64,000 nucleotides of DNA, taken from NCBI GenBank assembly GCA_017577485.1, contig PKRI01000003.1, forward strand, positions 1 through 64,000. Direction: 5' to 3'. The notes under the pieces were generated by a model, which was given only the letters and a program-made list of their open reading frames with translations, was not told where the DNA came from and searched no databases. How positions within the stretch are numbered: position 1 is the stretch's first letter; each line of letters begins with the position of its first letter. The DNA is from Bacillota bacterium. Lineage in GTDB: Bacteria; Bacillota; Sulfobacillia; Thermaerobacterales; RSA17. The position numbers and the translations under genes are program-made. Below are positions 1 through 8,029 of this stretch, one piece after another.

Positions 1-1613
1 GTCTGGATCAGCGACGTCTCCGACCGCAGGAAGCCTTCTTTGTCGGCGTCCAGGATGGCCACCAGCGACACCTCCGGCAGGTCCAGGCCTTCCCGCAGCA
101 GGTTGATCCCCACCAGCACGTCGAAACGGCCCAGGCGCAGGTCGCGGATGATCTCCATGCGCTCCAGGGTGTCGATCTCCGAGTGGAGATAGCGGACCCG
201 CACGCCCATCTCCCGCAGGTAGTCGGTCAGGTCCTCGGCCATGCGCTTGGTCAGCGTCGTCACCAGGACCCGCTGGTCCCGGGCGACGCGGGCGCGGATC
301 TCGGCCAGCAGGTCGTCCATCTGGCCCTCCACGGGCCGGACCTCCACCTCCGGGTCCAGCAGCCCCGTGGGCCGGACGATCAACTCCACCACCCGGTCGG
401 CCCGTTCCATCTCGTAGCGCCCCGGCGTGGCCGACACGTAGAGCTTGGGCACCCGGGCCGTGCGCGCCGCGAACTCCTCGAACTTCAGCGGCCGGTTGTC
501 GCGGGCCGAGGGCAGCCGGAAGCCGTGCTCGATCAGCGCGTCCTTGCGGGACATCTCGCCCTCGTACATGGCGCCCAGCTGGGGAATGGTCTGGTGCGAC
601 TCATCGATGATGACGAAGAAGTCGTCGGGAAAGTAGTCCAGCAGCGTGGCCGGCGGCTCGCCGGGCGCCCGGCCGGTCAGGTGCCGGGAGTAGTTCTCGA
701 TGCCGGAGCAGTGCCCGAAGTTGCGCAGCATCTCCAGGTCGTAGCGGGTGCGCTGCTCCAGGCGCTGGGCCTCCAGCAGCCGCTCCTGGGACCTGAGTTC
801 CGCCAGGCGCTCCTCCAGTTCGGCCTCGATGGTCTGGAGGGCGCGCTCCAGGCGGTGGCGCTGGGTGACGTAGTGGCTGTTGGGGTAGATGGCCACGTGG
901 GTCCGGTCGGCCAGCACCTCGCCGGTCAGCACGTCGATCTCGGTAATGCGCTCGATCTCGTCGCCGAAGAACTCGATGCGCAGGGCCCGTTCCCCGAACC
1001 CGGCGGGGAACACCTCCACCACGTCGCCCCGCACCCGGAAGGTGCCCCGCTGAAAGTTGACGTCGTTGCGCTCGTACTGGATCTCCACCAGTTTCCGCAG
1101 CATCTCGTCGCGGTCGCGCTCGGCGCCCACCCGCAGCGACAGCACCATCTCCCGGTAGTCCTCGGGCGAGCCCAGGCCGTAGATGCACGACACGCTGGCC
1201 ACCACGATCACGTCGCGGCGCTCCAGCACGGCGCTGGTGGCCGAGTGGCGGAGCTTTTCGATCTCGTCGTTGATCAGGGCGTCCTTCTCGATGTAGGTGT
1301 CGGTGGTCGGGATGTACGCCTCAGGCTGGTAGTAGTCGTAGTACGAGACGAAGTACTCCACCGCGTTGTCGGGGAAGAATTCCTTGAACTCGCTGCACAG
1401 CTGGGCCGCCAGCGTCTTGTTGTGGGCGATGACCAGCGTCGGCCGCTGCAGCCGCTCGATGATCTTGGCCATAACGAAGGTCTTGCCGGTTCCGGTGGCA
1501 CCCAGCAGCACCACCTCCGACGCACCGCTCTCGAAGGCCTCGACGGCCTCGGCGATGGCCCGGGGCTGGTCGCCGGCGGGCTCGAACTCACTGACGACCC
1601 GAAAGCGGGGCAA
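1..1613 (-). CDS. uvrB: UvrABC system protein B (excinuclease helicase), 3' end cut by window
   Basis: Damage-verification helicase of nucleotide excision repair, working with UvrA and UvrC. About 537 codons are visible, and the reading frame runs open through base 1, so roughly the last 120-140 residues of a normal 660-680 aa UvrB lie outside. Walker A GATGTGKT is at residues 38-45, followed by the beta-hairpin region rich in YYDYYQPEAY; the VVIIDESH-type helicase motif and the later GINLLREGLDLPE motif are intact. I chose the TTG start at 1613 because GGAGG (1621-1625) sits 7 bases upstream and no ATG fits. The gene has its own extended -10 promoter and a LexA-like box. uvrB also lies close to minJ and ctpB in Bacillus subtilis. 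Confidence 0.97.
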   Translation of the reverse strand, partial: MPRFRVVSEFEPAGDQPRAIAEAVEAFESGASEVVLLGATGTGKTFVMAKIIERLQRPTLVIAHNKTLAAQLCSEFKEFFPDNAVEYFVSYYDYYQPEAYIPTTDTYIEKDALINDEIEKLRHSATSAVLERRDVIVVASVSCIYGLGSPEDYREMVLSLRVGAERDRDEMLRKLVEIQYERNDVNFQRGTFRVRGDVVEVFPAGFGERALRIEFFGDEIERITEIDVLTGEVLADRTHVAIYPNSHYVTQRHRLERALQTIEAELEERLAELRSQERLLEAQRLEQRTRYDLEMLRNFGHCSGIENYSRHLTGRAPGEPPATLLDYFPDDFFVIIDESHQTIPQLGAMYEGEMSRKDALIEHGFRLPSARDNRPLKFEEFAARTARVPKLYVSATPGRYEMERADRVVELIVRPTGLLDPEVEVRPVEGQMDDLLAEIRARVARDQRVLVTTLTKRMAEDLTDYLREMGVRVRYLHSEIDTLERMEIIRDLRLGRFDVLVGINLLREGLDLPEVSLVAILDADKEGFLRSETSLIQ

Positions 1614-1662
1614 TGCAATCCCTCCGGGGACAGGCGGTGGGGTGACCTGACGGCGCGAGGGG

Positions 1663-1671
1663 ATTATACCA
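1663..1671 (-). promoter_or_regulatory. uvrB promoter, extended -10
   Basis: The minus strand reads TGGTATAAT, a perfect TATAAT with the TGn extension. No good -35 hexamer is seen 16-18 bases upstream, as is usual for extended -10 promoters. Transcription would begin near 1656, about 43 bases before the TTG start of uvrB. Confidence 0.7.
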
Positions 1672-1688
1672 CGGAGCCGGCGGCAATA

Positions 1689-1702
1689 CGCACATATGTT
1701 TG
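1689..1702 (-). promoter_or_regulatory. LexA/DinR-like SOS box upstream of uvrB
   Basis: The minus strand reads CAAACATATGTGCG, matching 12 of 14 positions of the Bacillus SOS box CGAACATATGTTCG. It covers the -35 region of the extended -10 promoter, where a repressor would block polymerase. uvrB is a LexA target in B. subtilis, so the context fits. lexA itself is not in the window. Confidence 0.6.
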
Positions 1703-1718
1703 GCCCGGGGCGCGCCGG

Positions 1719-2090
1719 TCAGGATGGGAGCCACCCTGCGCCGGGGTCGGCGTCGGCCGGGATGATCCGCAGCCGGCCGTCGGCCAGCTCGATGACCAGC
1801 TCGCCGCCCTCTTCTTTCAGCGCCGTGACCCGCTCCCAGGGAATGATGCAGGCGTTGCGCGGCTGCAACTGGTCCTCGGCGTCGATCAGCCCGGCGAAGT
1901 CCGGGGCTACGAAGGCCTCGCCCAGCAGCAGCCGCTCCTGGCCCGTCTGCTCGTGGGTGAAGACCAGCGCCGTCAGCAGCTGGAACCAGACGCCCACCCC
2001 GGCCAGGTGACCCACCACGTAGCCGGCTTCGAAGTCCGCCAGGCGCTGCAGGAAGCGATTTCGGGAAAGCAAGCGTACCGGAGCATTCAT
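1719..2090 (-). CDS. Hypothetical protein, 123 aa
   Basis: I do not recognise the family. The product is soluble-looking, without membrane segments or signal peptide. A hydrophobic alpha/beta-like stretch (FEAGYVVGHLAGVGVWFQLL) is followed by a C-terminal part that looks like short beta strands (ELVIELADGRLRIIPAD). The ATG at 2090 is preferred over the GTG three codons upstream because GGAGG (2099-2103) stands 8 bases before it. It lies between the minJ-like gene and the uvrB promoter, the place of csbA in B. subtilis, but it is not similar to the membrane protein CsbA. Confidence 0.7.
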   Translation of the reverse strand: MNAPVRLLSRNRFLQRLADFEAGYVVGHLAGVGVWFQLLTALVFTHEQTGQERLLLGEAFVAPDFAGLIDAEDQLQPRNACIIPWERVTALKEEGGELVIELADGRLRIIPADADPGAGWLPS

Positions 2091-2153
2091 GCTGCCCACC
2101 TCCAGACTCCCCGGCGGCGCGCCGCGACCGCCCGCTGCTGCCTGCGGCCCCGC

Positions 2154-3446
2154 TCACGGGCCGGGCGCCGGCGGCCGGCGCCGCCGGCGCAGCCGCTGCA
2201 GCCAGCGCACCAGCACGCCCCACTGCCCCATCTGGACCAGCGGCGGGTCGCCGGGAGCCGGTGCCGGCACCACGCCCAGCGCGCCGGGGCCGGGCCGGAA
2301 ACGGCTGGTTTCCAGGTCCAGCAGCCTGCCCTGGCGCTCCACGGTTACCGCCAGGAACAGCCACGCCTCGCCCAGCGCCGCCTCCAGCGCCTGGCGGTCG
2401 GCCACCGGGCGCCCGTTGACCCGGCGGATGATGTCGCCCCGGCGGACACCCATGGCCTCGGCGGTGCTGCCGGGGAAGACGTCCAGCACCCGCACGCCGC
2501 CGGGCACCGCCCGGTACCGGGCCGGGCCGCCCAGTTCCGACCGCAGGCCGGCCTGGATCATCAACTCGTGCAGGCCTCCGGACGCCAGGGCCGCCGCCCA
2601 GGCCAGCGCCGGCCGCCGGGACGCCGCCACCGCCAGGGCCAGCAGCGTCAGGCTGTAGAGCAGCAGATGGCCCGCCGCCCGGCGGCTGCGGGCCAGGGGC
2701 TCCCTGCTCACGGCCACGTCGCTGTACCCCAGGGCCGCCACCACCGGCCACAGCATCAGGCTGAGGCCCCGGGCCTCCAGATCTTCGCCCGGCGGGCCCA
2801 CCAGCGGCCACCAGTCGGGCATGGCGATGACCTCGCCCATCAACTGCGGCGGCACGCTCATGACCAGCACCGCCACCAGCGGCACCGGCCAGTAGCGCTG
2901 CACGTGGAAACCGCCCACCACCCCGCCGTCGCCGTGGCGCACGTGGACGGGCACCGCGTCGCGGTCGCCGCCCAGGAAGACCAGAATTCCCTCCACCACG
3001 TGCAGGACGGCCACCAGGCCCACCAGCCCCGGGATGTTGACCTGAGGCCAGCCGGTGATCAGCGCGCTGAGGGAGATCAGGGTGGCCGCATAGGAGAAGC
3101 ACAGGAACCGCGGGTGCACCAGCATCAGGATCAGGGCCACCGGCCACAGGTAGGCCACGTCGCTTCCGCCCAGGGCGACGCCGGTGAACACCAGCAGGTA
3201 ACTGGCCAGAACGCCGCCCAGCAGGCCGTGGACCAGCGCCCGGCCCGTGCTGGGCAGCACCTGGATGCGGGTGCGGCCGTAGAGGGCCTCCTCCATCCGG
3301 GCCAGGCGGTGGTACTGCAGGGCCACCAGGCCGGCCAGCAGCCAGAAGAACCCTGCGTAGGCCGGGCTCAGCAGGATCACCGGCAGCGACGACAGGATCA
3401 CCCGCGTGATTTCCCCGAAGGGAAAAGACAGCAGTTCCGCCACCAT
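2154..3446 (-). CDS. minJ: Multipass membrane protein with C-terminal PDZ domain, MinJ-like
   Basis: A 430-residue protein with about eight hydrophobic segments in the first 300 residues and a PDZ domain at roughly 315-385 (VLDVFPGSTAEAMGVRRGDI, then RVNGRPVAD). The C-terminus is proline- and arginine-rich. In B. subtilis the membrane-PDZ protein MinJ, which links MinD to DivIVA at division sites, is encoded next to ctpB, and the same adjacency is seen here: the ctpB stop and this ATG share one base (TGATG). Architecture and synteny support the name; the division role is inferred. It could instead act as a substrate adaptor for the neighbouring CtpB. Confidence 0.75.
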   Translation of the reverse strand: MVAELLSFPFGEITRVILSSLPVILLSPAYAGFFWLLAGLVALQYHRLARMEEALYGRTRIQVLPSTGRALVHGLLGGVLASYLLVFTGVALGGSDVAYLWPVALILMLVHPRFLCFSYAATLISLSALITGWPQVNIPGLVGLVAVLHVVEGILVFLGGDRDAVPVHVRHGDGGVVGGFHVQRYWPVPLVAVLVMSVPPQLMGEVIAMPDWWPLVGPPGEDLEARGLSLMLWPVVAALGYSDVAVSREPLARSRRAAGHLLLYSLTLLALAVAASRRPALAWAAALASGGLHELMIQAGLRSELGGPARYRAVPGGVRVLDVFPGSTAEAMGVRRGDIIRRVNGRPVADRQALEAALGEAWLFLAVTVERQGRLLDLETSRFRPGPGALGVVPAPAPGDPPLVQMGQWGVLVRWLQRLRRRRRPPAPGP

Positions 3447-4690
3447 CAGCCGCCCAACCGCTGCTCCAGCAGTTCGATGGCCCGCCGCAGCTGGGGATCC
3501 CGCTGCGGGTCCCCCTGCTGCTCGGGCGTTCCGGGCACTTCCACGTCGGGGGTCAGGCCGACGGCGTGGATGGAGCGCTCCTTCGGCGTCAGGTACCGGG
3601 CCGTGGTGAGCTTGACGGCGGCCCTGCCCTGCCGGTCCTCCCAGGTGTAGACCGTCTGGACCGAGCCCTTGCCGAAGGTCTGCTCACCCAGCAGCGTGCC
3701 GCTGCCGTAATCCTGGATGGCGCCGGCCACGATCTCCGACGCGCTGGCCGTACCGCCGTTGATCAGGACCACCAGCGGCAGGCCCAGGCCGCCGCCGCGG
3801 GCCGAGTAAGTCTCCCGCTCACCGCCCCGCCGCTCCACGTGGACCACGGGGCCCGCGGGCACGAACTGCGACGCCACCTGCACGCTGGCCGACAGGTCCC
3901 CGCCGGGGTTGTTGCGGAGGTCCAGGATGATGGCCCGGGCGCCCTGGTCCCGCAGCCGCTTCAGGGCTTCCCGGACCTGCCCCGGCGTGTCCGGGGTGAA
4001 CTGGGTCAGCCACAGGTACCCGATCCGGGGCGTGACCATGTCGGCCTGCTGGACCGTGGGAATCTCGATGGACTGCCGGCGGATGGTGAAGTACAGGACC
4101 TGGGGCGGGGCACCCTCCACCGGGCGCTCCACCGTCAGCCGCACCGTGGTGCCGCGGGGGCCCCGGATCAGCGAGGCGGCCCGCTCCACCGGCATCCCCA
4201 CCACCGAGACCCCGTCCACCTCCAGGATCCGGTCGCCCGCCCGCAGGCCCGGCGGCGACACGCCGTCATGGTTGTCGGGATAGGTGGTGGCGCCGGGCGA
4301 TCCCGGGAAGGGCGTCTGGACCACCACGTACTCGTCCACGGTGGTGACCACCACGCCGATGCCCTCGTACTCGCCGGTCAGGCTGATCTCGAAGCTCTCG
4401 TAGGCCTCGGCGTCGTAGTAGACCGTGTAGGGATCGTCCAGCGACTGGAGCACGCCGTCCACGGCGCCCTCCAGCAGCTGGTCCAGGGGGACCTCCTCCA
4501 CGTAGAAGCGCCGCACGTAGCCGATGACGTCCAGCAGCCGGCGGAAGACCGGATGATCGGCCACCTCGCCGAAGGCGTCGAGGCGGGTCTCCAGGCGCTG
4601 CACGTAGACGTTGACGGTGGCGGCGTAGGTCAGCACCGCCGTGGCCGCCACCAGGATGAGGGCGCCCAAAGCCAGCCTGGCCCGGGACAC
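3446..4690 (-). CDS. ctpB: C-terminal processing peptidase, S41 family (CtpB)
   Basis: Secreted or membrane-anchored serine protease of about 414 aa. One N-terminal hydrophobic anchor is followed by an alpha-helical region, a PDZ domain (around 105-195, LRAGDRILEVDGVSVVG) and an S41 catalytic core. Counting from the GTG at 4690, the catalytic serine is in GGTASASEI (S316), the lysine in FGKGSVQT (K341) and the glutamine is Q345, with the Ser-Lys spacing of 25 seen in CtpB. In B. subtilis CtpB cleaves SpoIVFA during sporulation. GTG 4690 has GAAGGG 7 bases upstream; a TTG two codons earlier is possible. It has its own putative promoter and is coupled to the minJ-like gene. Confidence 0.95.
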   Translation of the reverse strand: MSRARLALGALILVAATAVLTYAATVNVYVQRLETRLDAFGEVADHPVFRRLLDVIGYVRRFYVEEVPLDQLLEGAVDGVLQSLDDPYTVYYDAEAYESFEISLTGEYEGIGVVVTTVDEYVVVQTPFPGSPGATTYPDNHDGVSPPGLRAGDRILEVDGVSVVGMPVERAASLIRGPRGTTVRLTVERPVEGAPPQVLYFTIRRQSIEIPTVQQADMVTPRIGYLWLTQFTPDTPGQVREALKRLRDQGARAIILDLRNNPGGDLSASVQVASQFVPAGPVVHVERRGGERETYSARGGGLGLPLVVLINGGTASASEIVAGAIQDYGSGTLLGEQTFGKGSVQTVYTWEDRQGRAAVKLTTARYLTPKERSIHAVGLTPDVEVPGTPEQQGDPQRDPQLRRAIELLEQRLGG

Positions 4691-4799
4691 GGTCAAGCCC
4701 TTCCACCATCCTCACGAAGCACTCCGGCGCCCGCCGGCCGGTGCCGGGACCGCCGTCACCGCATCCTTACGCGCTCGGGAACATCGGGCTTACGCCAGA

Positions 4800-4828
4800 A
4801 GAATAACAGACCGGCCGGGCGCCGCCAA
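4800..4828 (-). promoter_or_regulatory. Putative sigma-A promoter for ctpB-minJ
   Basis: TTGGCG (4828-4823), a 17-base spacer ending in TGT, and TATTCT (4805-4800). Each hexamer matches four of six consensus bases. It lies in the 283-base gap before ctpB. Confidence 0.35.
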
Positions 4829-4906
4829 ATCGGGCAGAACGGGTCGGGACCGGGTCGGAAAGCGTTCCGGCCCCGGCCTGCCCAAGCCACGGTCCGGGGA
4901 AGCGAC

Positions 4907-4938
4907 GCGCGGCCCCCGGCTGACGCCGGCGGCCGCGC
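4907..4938 (-). terminator. GC-rich stem-loop after the M23 peptidase gene
   Basis: An 8-bp stem (GCGCGGCC/GGCCGCGC), one mismatch, a 5-bp stem and a four-base loop. It stands 36 bases past the M23 stop and before the putative ctpB promoter. There is no T-run, so it is either a weak terminator, an mRNA 3' stabiliser, or a Rho-assisted end. The rest of the 4691-4973 gap shows only the candidate ctpB promoter. Confidence 0.4.
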
Positions 4939-4973
4939 CCCGAAGCCCCCCAGAAAACCCTTTGGAAAACCGC

Positions 4974-6281
4974 TTAAGGATTCAGGTATTTCATCGGATC
5001 CACCGGGGTGCCGTTCTTGCGGACCTCGAAGTGCAGGTGCGGGCCCGTGGCCAGGCCGGTGGAACCCACCTTGGCGATGACCTGGCCGGCCTGCACCTGC
5101 TGCCCGTTGGAGACCAGGATCCGCTCGGCGTGGGCGTACAGGGTGGCCAGCGTGGGACCGTGGGCGATGATCACCGTGTTGCCGTACCCGTTCCGGACTC
5201 CGGCGAAGACCACCACGCCGCTGGCCACCGCGTAGATGTTGGAGCCCGCCGGCTTGGCGAAGTCGACCCCGCTGTGCATGCGGTTCACCCGCAGGATGGG
5301 GTGCCAGCGCATGCCGAAGTTGGAACTGAGGCGGTAATAACCCGTCCGGTCCACCGGCCAGACGGTGAAGAAGGGCGGGTCGTCGCCCAGCATCTGGGCC
5401 CATTCCGCCTGCAGCCGCTGGAGTTCGCGCTCGATCACCTGGGACTCCCGCTCCAGCGCTTCCTCCAGGGCCAGGGCGGCGGCGTAGTCCGACTGGACCT
5501 GATCCAGCATCTCCTGGTGCCGGGCGATGATGACCTCCTTCTCCTGCTTCTGTTCCACCAGGTAGGTGTGCAGCAGGACGATCTGCTCCCGCTCCTGCTC
5601 GATCCGCGCCTTCAGCTCCGCCACCTGCTCCCGGTCGGCCCGGGCCAGTTCCAGCAGGGTCACGTCCTGGTCGATGATGGTGCGCAGCATGTAGAAGCGG
5701 GACAGGAAATCGGCGAAGTCCTGGGCCGAGAGCAGGACCTCCAGATAGCCCACCATGCCGCGCTCGGCGATGGCCCGGACCCTTCTGGCCAGCAGGTCGT
5801 TCCGATGGGCCAGGCGCTCCTCGGCTTCCTTCAGGGCCTGCTGGGCTTCCTGAAGGCGCCGCTCGGCCTCCTCCAGCCGGGCCTTGGTGGCGGCGATGCG
5901 GTCCTCGATCTCGTTCCGTTCCCGGTCCAGGCGGGCCAGTTCCGACTCAAGCTGCCGGCCCTGGTTCCGCAACTGGTTGATGCGCTGGCGGGTCTGGTTC
6001 TGCTGGTTCTGCAGCCTCTCCAGCTGCTGCTGGAACTGCTGGATCTGGCGGCGCATCCGGTCGATTTCTTCCTGGCTCTGGGCCGCCGCCGGCGTCAGGA
6101 ACGACGCCAGGGCGGCCGCCGCCACCGCCAGCGCCGCCAGCAGGGCCGCGGCCCTCCGCGCCGCGGTTCTTCCCCAACCCCAGCCGCCGCGCCGCCGGCC
6201 CGAGCCCCCCCTGACCTGGCCGGCCGGCGCAGGCCCCGCGCCCTCACGGGGATTCGGGCACCCGTTCTCAGCGCGGGTCAT
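4974..6281 (-). CDS. Coiled-coil M23 peptidase, EnvC/CwlO-like partner of FtsEX
   Basis: Peptidoglycan endopeptidase of 435 aa. A basic N-terminus is followed by a hydrophobic export segment (about 44-68) ending near PAAAQS, a long glutamine- and arginine-rich coiled coil (about 70-300) and a C-terminal LytM/M23 domain. The zinc ligands HSGVD and HLHFE are both intact, so it should be active. The gene follows ftsE-ftsX, and in bacteria FtsEX gates a coiled-coil hydrolase (EnvC/AmiB, PcsB or CwlO), so this is the probable FtsEX-controlled enzyme. The ATG at 6281 has GGAGAGGAG upstream. The stem-loop at 4907-4938 probably ends the unit. Confidence 0.9.
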   Translation of the reverse strand: MTRAENGCPNPREGAGPAPAGQVRGGSGRRRGGWGWGRTAARRAAALLAALAVAAAALASFLTPAAAQSQEEIDRMRRQIQQFQQQLERLQNQQNQTRQRINQLRNQGRQLESELARLDRERNEIEDRIAATKARLEEAERRLQEAQQALKEAEERLAHRNDLLARRVRAIAERGMVGYLEVLLSAQDFADFLSRFYMLRTIIDQDVTLLELARADREQVAELKARIEQEREQIVLLHTYLVEQKQEKEVIIARHQEMLDQVQSDYAAALALEEALERESQVIERELQRLQAEWAQMLGDDPPFFTVWPVDRTGYYRLSSNFGMRWHPILRVNRMHSGVDFAKPAGSNIYAVASGVVVFAGVRNGYGNTVIIAHGPTLATLYAHAERILVSNGQQVQAGQVIAKVGSTGLATGPHLHFEVRKNGTPVDPMKYLNP

Positions 6282-6338
6282 CGTCCGTCTCCTCTCCGTC
6301 CCCGGCGGCGCGCCGCGGGTCCCCGCAGCGGGGTCCTC

Positions 6339-7232
6339 TCAGACCCGCAGGAAGCGGCGCACCGACACGGTGCTGCCCATGGCACCGATGACGGCGCCCA
6401 GGACCAGCAGCAACTGCATCAGGTTGCCCAGCAGCGGCTGCTGCTCCAGGATGGGGATGAAGGGGATGGCCGCCGTCAGGGTCTCCACCACCAGGTCGTA
6501 GCCCATCCAGGCGGCGGCGCCGGCCACCGCGGCGCCCAGCACCCCCAGCATCAGCCCCTCCAGGAAGAAGGGCCACCTGATAAAACCATCGGTCGCTCCC
6601 ACCAGCTTCATAATCCCGACCTGGTGCCGCCGGGCGTAAACGGTCAGCCGGATGGTGTTGGAGATGATGAACACCGTGGCCGCCGCCAGCAGCGCCACCA
6701 GCACCAGGCCGCCGGTGCGGACCGCCTGGGTGATGGCCAGCAGCCGGTCCACCACATCCTGGCGGTGCATGACCTCCTCGATGCCGTCCATCCGCTCCAG
6801 TTCCCCGGCCACCGCCGCCGCGTACTGGGCGCCGGCCAGGCGCACCTCAAAGGAATCCCGCAGCGGGTTCGCCTCCGGATCTTCCAGGCCCGCCAGCAGG
6901 TCCCGGTGCTCGCCGAACTGCTCCTTGAGCCGCTCCAGCGCCGCCTCGCGGCTGACGAAGACGGCCTCCCGCACTCCCGGCAGCGCCTCGATGCGGGCCT
7001 CCAGGTCCCGGGTCGCCGCCCGGTCGACACTGCCGTCGACGAAGGCGACCACTTCCACCTGGCTCTCGACGAAGGACGCCATGTACTGCAGGTTCACGGC
7101 CACCAGCAGGATGATGGCCAGCACCGCCAGGCAGATGGCCACGGTGGTCACCGACGCCAGCGACATGAACCCGTTGCGCCAGAGGCTCCGCAGCGCCTCG
7201 CCGAACACGTAGCCCCACGCGTTAGCGCGCAT
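6339..7232 (-). CDS. ftsX: Cell-division ABC transporter permease FtsX
   Basis: A 297-residue protein with the standard FtsX topology: an N-terminal membrane segment (about 25-50), a large extracellular domain (about 55-165, with LPGVREAVFVSREAAL), and three C-terminal segments including ISNTIRLTVYARRHQVGIMK. It pairs with FtsE and transmits ATP hydrolysis to a peptidoglycan hydrolase outside the membrane, probably the M23 protein encoded next. The ATG at 7232 lies 11 bases inside ftsE, with GGGAG six bases upstream, so translation is coupled. Confidence 0.97.
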   Translation of the reverse strand: MRANAWGYVFGEALRSLWRNGFMSLASVTTVAICLAVLAIILLVAVNLQYMASFVESQVEVVAFVDGSVDRAATRDLEARIEALPGVREAVFVSREAALERLKEQFGEHRDLLAGLEDPEANPLRDSFEVRLAGAQYAAAVAGELERMDGIEEVMHRQDVVDRLLAITQAVRTGGLVLVALLAAATVFIISNTIRLTVYARRHQVGIMKLVGATDGFIRWPFFLEGLMLGVLGAAVAGAAAWMGYDLVVETLTAAIPFIPILEQQPLLGNLMQLLLVLGAVIGAMGSTVSVRRFLRV

Positions 7233-7902
7233 GGTACACTCCCTGCAGCTGATCCCGGACGATCTGACCGTCCCGCAGGGCGATGACCCGCCGGCCCAGG
7301 GCGTCCACGATCTGCTGGGCGTGGGTGGCGATGACCATGGTGGTGCCCAGGCGGTTGATCTCCAGCAGCAGCTCCATGATCCCCCAGGCCGTGTCGGGAT
7401 CCAGGTTGCCGGTGGGCTCGTCGGCCAGCAGGATCCGGGGCTCGTTGACGATGGCCCGGGCCACCGCCGCCCGCTGCTGCTCGCCCCCCGACAGCTGGTG
7501 GGGATAGGCCTTGTGCTTGTCGGCCAGGCCCACCATCTCCAGCACCTCGGGTACCCGCCGGTTGATCTCCCGCCGGGACGCCCCGGTCACCAGCATGGCG
7601 AAGGCCACGTTCTCGAAGACGGTCTTGTCGGGCAGCAGCTTGAAATCCTGAAACACTACGCCGATCTTGCGGCGCAGGAACGGCACTTCCCGCCGCCGCA
7701 TCCGCGCCACGTTGACGCCGTCCACCACCACGGCGCCCCGGGTGGGCACTTCCTCCCGGTAGATGAGCCGGGTGAAGGTGGACTTGCCGGCCCCGCTGGG
7801 TCCCACCAGGAAGACCAGTTCCGAGGCGTCGATGTAGCAGTTGACGTCCAGCAGGGCCACGGTCTCCCCGTAGACCTTCGAAACATTGATGAACTCGATC
7901 AA
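7222..7902 (-). CDS. ftsE: Cell-division ABC transporter ATPase FtsE
   Basis: A 226-residue ABC ATPase, the cytoplasmic motor for FtsX. Walker A GPSGAGKST (about 34-42), the Q-loop VVFQDFKLL, the signature LSGGEQQR, Walker B ILLADEPTGNLD and the switch histidine in IATHAQQ are all present, at the normal family length. The start is a TTG at 7902, without a strong Shine-Dalgarno site. It is the first gene of ftsE-ftsX-M23. The 127-base gap before csaB holds a CATAAT hexamer (7941-7946) with a CGTCGA-ATG-TCGACG dyad just downstream, but no clear -35. Confidence 0.97.
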   Translation of the reverse strand: MIEFINVSKVYGETVALLDVNCYIDASELVFLVGPSGAGKSTFTRLIYREEVPTRGAVVVDGVNVARMRRREVPFLRRKIGVVFQDFKLLPDKTVFENVAFAMLVTGASRREINRRVPEVLEMVGLADKHKAYPHQLSGGEQQRAAVARAIVNEPRILLADEPTGNLDPDTAWGIMELLLEINRLGTTMVIATHAQQIVDALGRRVIALRDGQIVRDQLQGVYHAR

Positions 7903-8029
7903 GACCGGCGCCGCCTCTACGTCACGTCGAATGTCGACGCATTATGTTCACAGGCAAGTCCCGGCTTCGACGGGGGCAGACAATCTCCTCCCCCCGGCGG
8001 GGGACAGGCGGGAACACCGTAACCGATCC

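Noticed and set aside
183..3650. Long open frame on the plus strand (over 1100 codons) and many like it across the window
   Set aside because: These are antisense shadows of GC-rich genes: their products are His/Gln/Gly/Arg-rich without domain motifs, and the opposite strand holds clear uvrB, minJ-like and ctpB genes.
7955..7985. Plus-strand sequence resembling the 5' end of tmRNA (CGGCTTCGACGGGGG)
   Set aside because: No acceptor-stem partner, tag ORF or 3' T-loop is found within the next 400 bases, which are csaB coding sequence. Probably chance.
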